Positions 62,569 to 64,000 of a stretch of 64,000 bases of DNA are shown here, piece by piece. The notes under the pieces are model-generated. The model saw only the letters and a list, made by a program, of their open reading frames with translations, was not told the DNA's origin and did no database searches. The DNA is from JAVVHH01 sp965276815. Lineage in GTDB: Bacteria; Pseudomonadota; Alphaproteobacteria; Acetobacterales; Acetobacteraceae. The stretch spans positions 1 through 64,000 of the forward strand of contig CBDIBE010000012.1 of NCBI GenBank assembly GCA_965276815.1, read 5' to 3'. Positions within the stretch are counted from its first letter, which is position 1; each line of letters begins with the position of its first letter. The position numbers and the translations under genes were made by a program.

Positions 62569-63468
62569 ATGACGGAGCCGGCGACCGAGGGTGGCAGCCC
62601 CCGCTACGCGGACCTGGAGACATGGCCGCCGCTGACCGTGCTGCAGGCGCTCTGGGAGGGCCAGCTTGCCGCTGTCGCAGCGCTGCAGCCGGCGCTGCCA
62701 GCCCTGGCCGCCGCGGTTTCGGCGGCTGCGGACCGGCTGCGGGGCGGCGGCCGGCTCGCCTATGCGGGCGCGGGGACGTCGGGGCGGATCGGCGTGCAGG
62801 ACGGGGCGGAGCTGCCGCCGACCTTCGATTGGCCGTTGGAGCGGCTGGTGTTCCTGATAGCGGGCGGCGAATCGGCGCTGATCCGCGCCGCGGAAAACGT
62901 CGAGGACCGCGCCGACCGCGCGCTCGATGACGTGCGGCAGGCGGGCCTGGGACCGGCGGACGTGCTGGTCGGGCTCGCGGCCAGCGGCTCGACGCCCTAT
63001 ACGGTGGGGTGCGTGGTGGCGGCGCGGGAGGCTGGCGCGCTGACGATCGGCATCGCCAACAGTCCGGGTTCGCGTCTGCTGGACGCGGCGGCGCACAAGA
63101 TCCTGATTGAAACCGGGCCGGAGGCGATTGCCGGCTCCACGCGCATGAAGGCGGGGACGGCGCAGAAAGTGGCGTTGAACCTGTTCAGCACGGCGATCAT
63201 GACGCAGTTGGGACGGGTCTATCGCGGCCAGATGGTGGATATGCTGGCGCGCAACGAGAAGCTGCGGCGGCGCGCGGTGCGGATGTTGCGGACGCTGACC
63301 GGGGCGGCAACGGAGGAGGCCGCCGCGGCGCTGACCCAGGCCGGCGGCCGGGTCAAGACGGCGGTGCTGATCGTGCGCGGACTGAGCGCCGAGGAGGCGG
63401 AGTCGCTTTTGGCGCGCCACGGCGGCGATCTCCGCCCCGCGGAGGCGGCGCTCGACGAACGTCAGTAG
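62569..63468 (+). CDS. murQ: N-acetylmuramic acid 6-phosphate etherase
   Basis: A 299-aa SIS-domain protein abutting the parE stop. YAGAGTSGRIGVQDGAELPPTFDWP, IAGGESALIRAAENVEDRADRA, and LVGLAASGSTPYTVGCVVAAREAGALTIGIANSPGSRLLDAA, then GSTRMKAGTAQKVALNLFST are the MurQ signatures, with the catalytic Glu in GAELPPTF. It removes the lactyl ether from MurNAc-6-phosphate in cell-wall recycling. Being coupled to parE is unusual but its start is well placed. Confidence 0.95.
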   Translation: MTEPATEGGSPRYADLETWPPLTVLQALWEGQLAAVAALQPALPALAAAVSAAADRLRGGGRLAYAGAGTSGRIGVQDGAELPPTFDWPLERLVFLIAGGESALIRAAENVEDRADRALDDVRQAGLGPADVLVGLAASGSTPYTVGCVVAAREAGALTIGIANSPGSRLLDAAAHKILIETGPEAIAGSTRMKAGTAQKVALNLFSTAIMTQLGRVYRGQMVDMLARNEKLRRRAVRMLRTLTGAATEEAAAALTQAGGRVKTAVLIVRGLSAEEAESLLARHGGDLRPAEAALDERQ

Positions 63469-63483
63469 TCACGGACACGGTGC

Positions 63484-63966
63484 CTAAGCACTTTTCGGAT
63501 GCGGCAGCGGCCCTTCCTGATGCAGACCATGCCACGCCAGTACGCTATCCGCGACAAAGGCAACGAGCGCACATACGGTGCACCCAAGCGCCGCTCCGAA
63601 GAGAGTGAAGAGCCAAGCGGCAATTTGGGCCTCGCGCAGGCCGCCCAGGAAGAGAACGAGGGCGGCCCCGCAAGTGGCCGAGCCGCCGAGCGCCCCCATT
63701 ATAACGGCGACGTCAAGCGCCACTCGTCGCTGTTGCAGGCGCGCCAGGTGGGCGCGGAACAGCGCCTGTTTCCCAGCATCCTCTTCGTCGCCCAGTAGCT
63801 CGAACGTATGCTCGGTGTGGTCGGACACTCGAGCGAGCCGGGTGTTGAACATATTCACCAACGTTCCGATGCCCGAAAGCAGGAACACTGGGGTCAGCGC
63901 AACCTGGATGATGTGGGCTACGCTATCGATGCCGCCCAGCGTCAGATTTGGCAGGGTATCGTTCAT
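63484..63966 (-). CDS. DUF2721 membrane protein
   Basis: A 160-aa protein with three or four hydrophobic segments (IIQVALTPVFLLSGIGTLVNMF, ALDVAVIMGALGGSATCGAALVLFL, IAAWLFTLFGAALGCTVCALVAFV) and the family stretch TRLARVSDHTEHTFELL between the first and second. The family is of unknown function. It converges on murQ with 15 bp between them. Confidence 0.85.
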   Translation of the reverse strand: MNDTLPNLTLGGIDSVAHIIQVALTPVFLLSGIGTLVNMFNTRLARVSDHTEHTFELLGDEEDAGKQALFRAHLARLQQRRVALDVAVIMGALGGSATCGAALVLFLGGLREAQIAAWLFTLFGAALGCTVCALVAFVADSVLAWHGLHQEGPLPHPKSA

Positions 63967-64000
63967 GTCGAGAGATTAGCTTGATACGGCCATTCGGGAC

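Overview
The window looks like chromosomal DNA of a GC-rich alphaproteobacterium, most likely Acetobacterales/Rhodospirillales. The rRNA operon runs 16S, tRNA-Ile(GAT), tRNA-Ala(TGC), 23S, 5S. There is a complete SUF cluster, and genes are packed in operons with 4-nt ATGA/GTGA overlaps. The assignment is an inference from gene content; no database was searched. No insertion sequence, prophage, CRISPR array or replication origin was found.

Layout. 1-4392 (minus strand): ECF sigma factor, anti-sigma-like protein, periplasmic metal-sensor-like protein, NodT-type outer-membrane lipoprotein and an MdtA-type RND adaptor with an internal amber codon, then a partial GST. 4481-5587: YeiH exporter. 5948-10366: an unusual island. 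It holds a 65-aa peptide made of two 20-residue repeats under purifying selection, a DUF6065-like protein, an MFS exporter read divergently, a SARP-like/TolB-like/TPR regulator, and four 11-bp-phased direct repeats in the divergent promoter. This is the best candidate for an undescribed system. 10685-17024: suf operon (regulator-B-C-D-S-U-T-A). 17141-17336: four strong hairpins in front of a dihydroorotase-family gene. 18694-26632: BrkB protein, then livFGMH behind a fused hydantoinase/oxoprolinase. 26685-29992: transglutaminase and a circularly permuted ATP-grasp/alpha-E fusion. 30105-40168: redox and repair genes (FAD oxidoreductase, Nudix, MsrP, D-cysteine desulfhydrase), an exported PIMT-like/spermidine-synthase-like/hydrolase operon, and a DHA2 MFS pump. 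40241-46967: glycan operon (two CgeB-like and one GT4 glycosyltransferase, a B12-radical SAM enzyme, two sugar epimerases), with a dispersed palindromic element inserted in frame in the GT4 gene. 47116-50311: FrnE, MmsB, FdhD, DUF72. 50376-56387: rRNA operon. 56416-63966: UDP-sugar epimerase, hydroxybutyrate dehydrogenase, MFS, Dps, ParE, MurQ, DUF2721.

The rRNA operon has a second unusual feature. Its 23S gene carries a 432-nt intervening sequence at helix 45 encoding an S23 four-helix-bundle protein. The 30-bp arms of that insert belong to the same GTGATCGGTGACCGGTGAT-type repeat family that forms hairpins in every spacer of the operon, which points to one shared RNase III-type processing signal.
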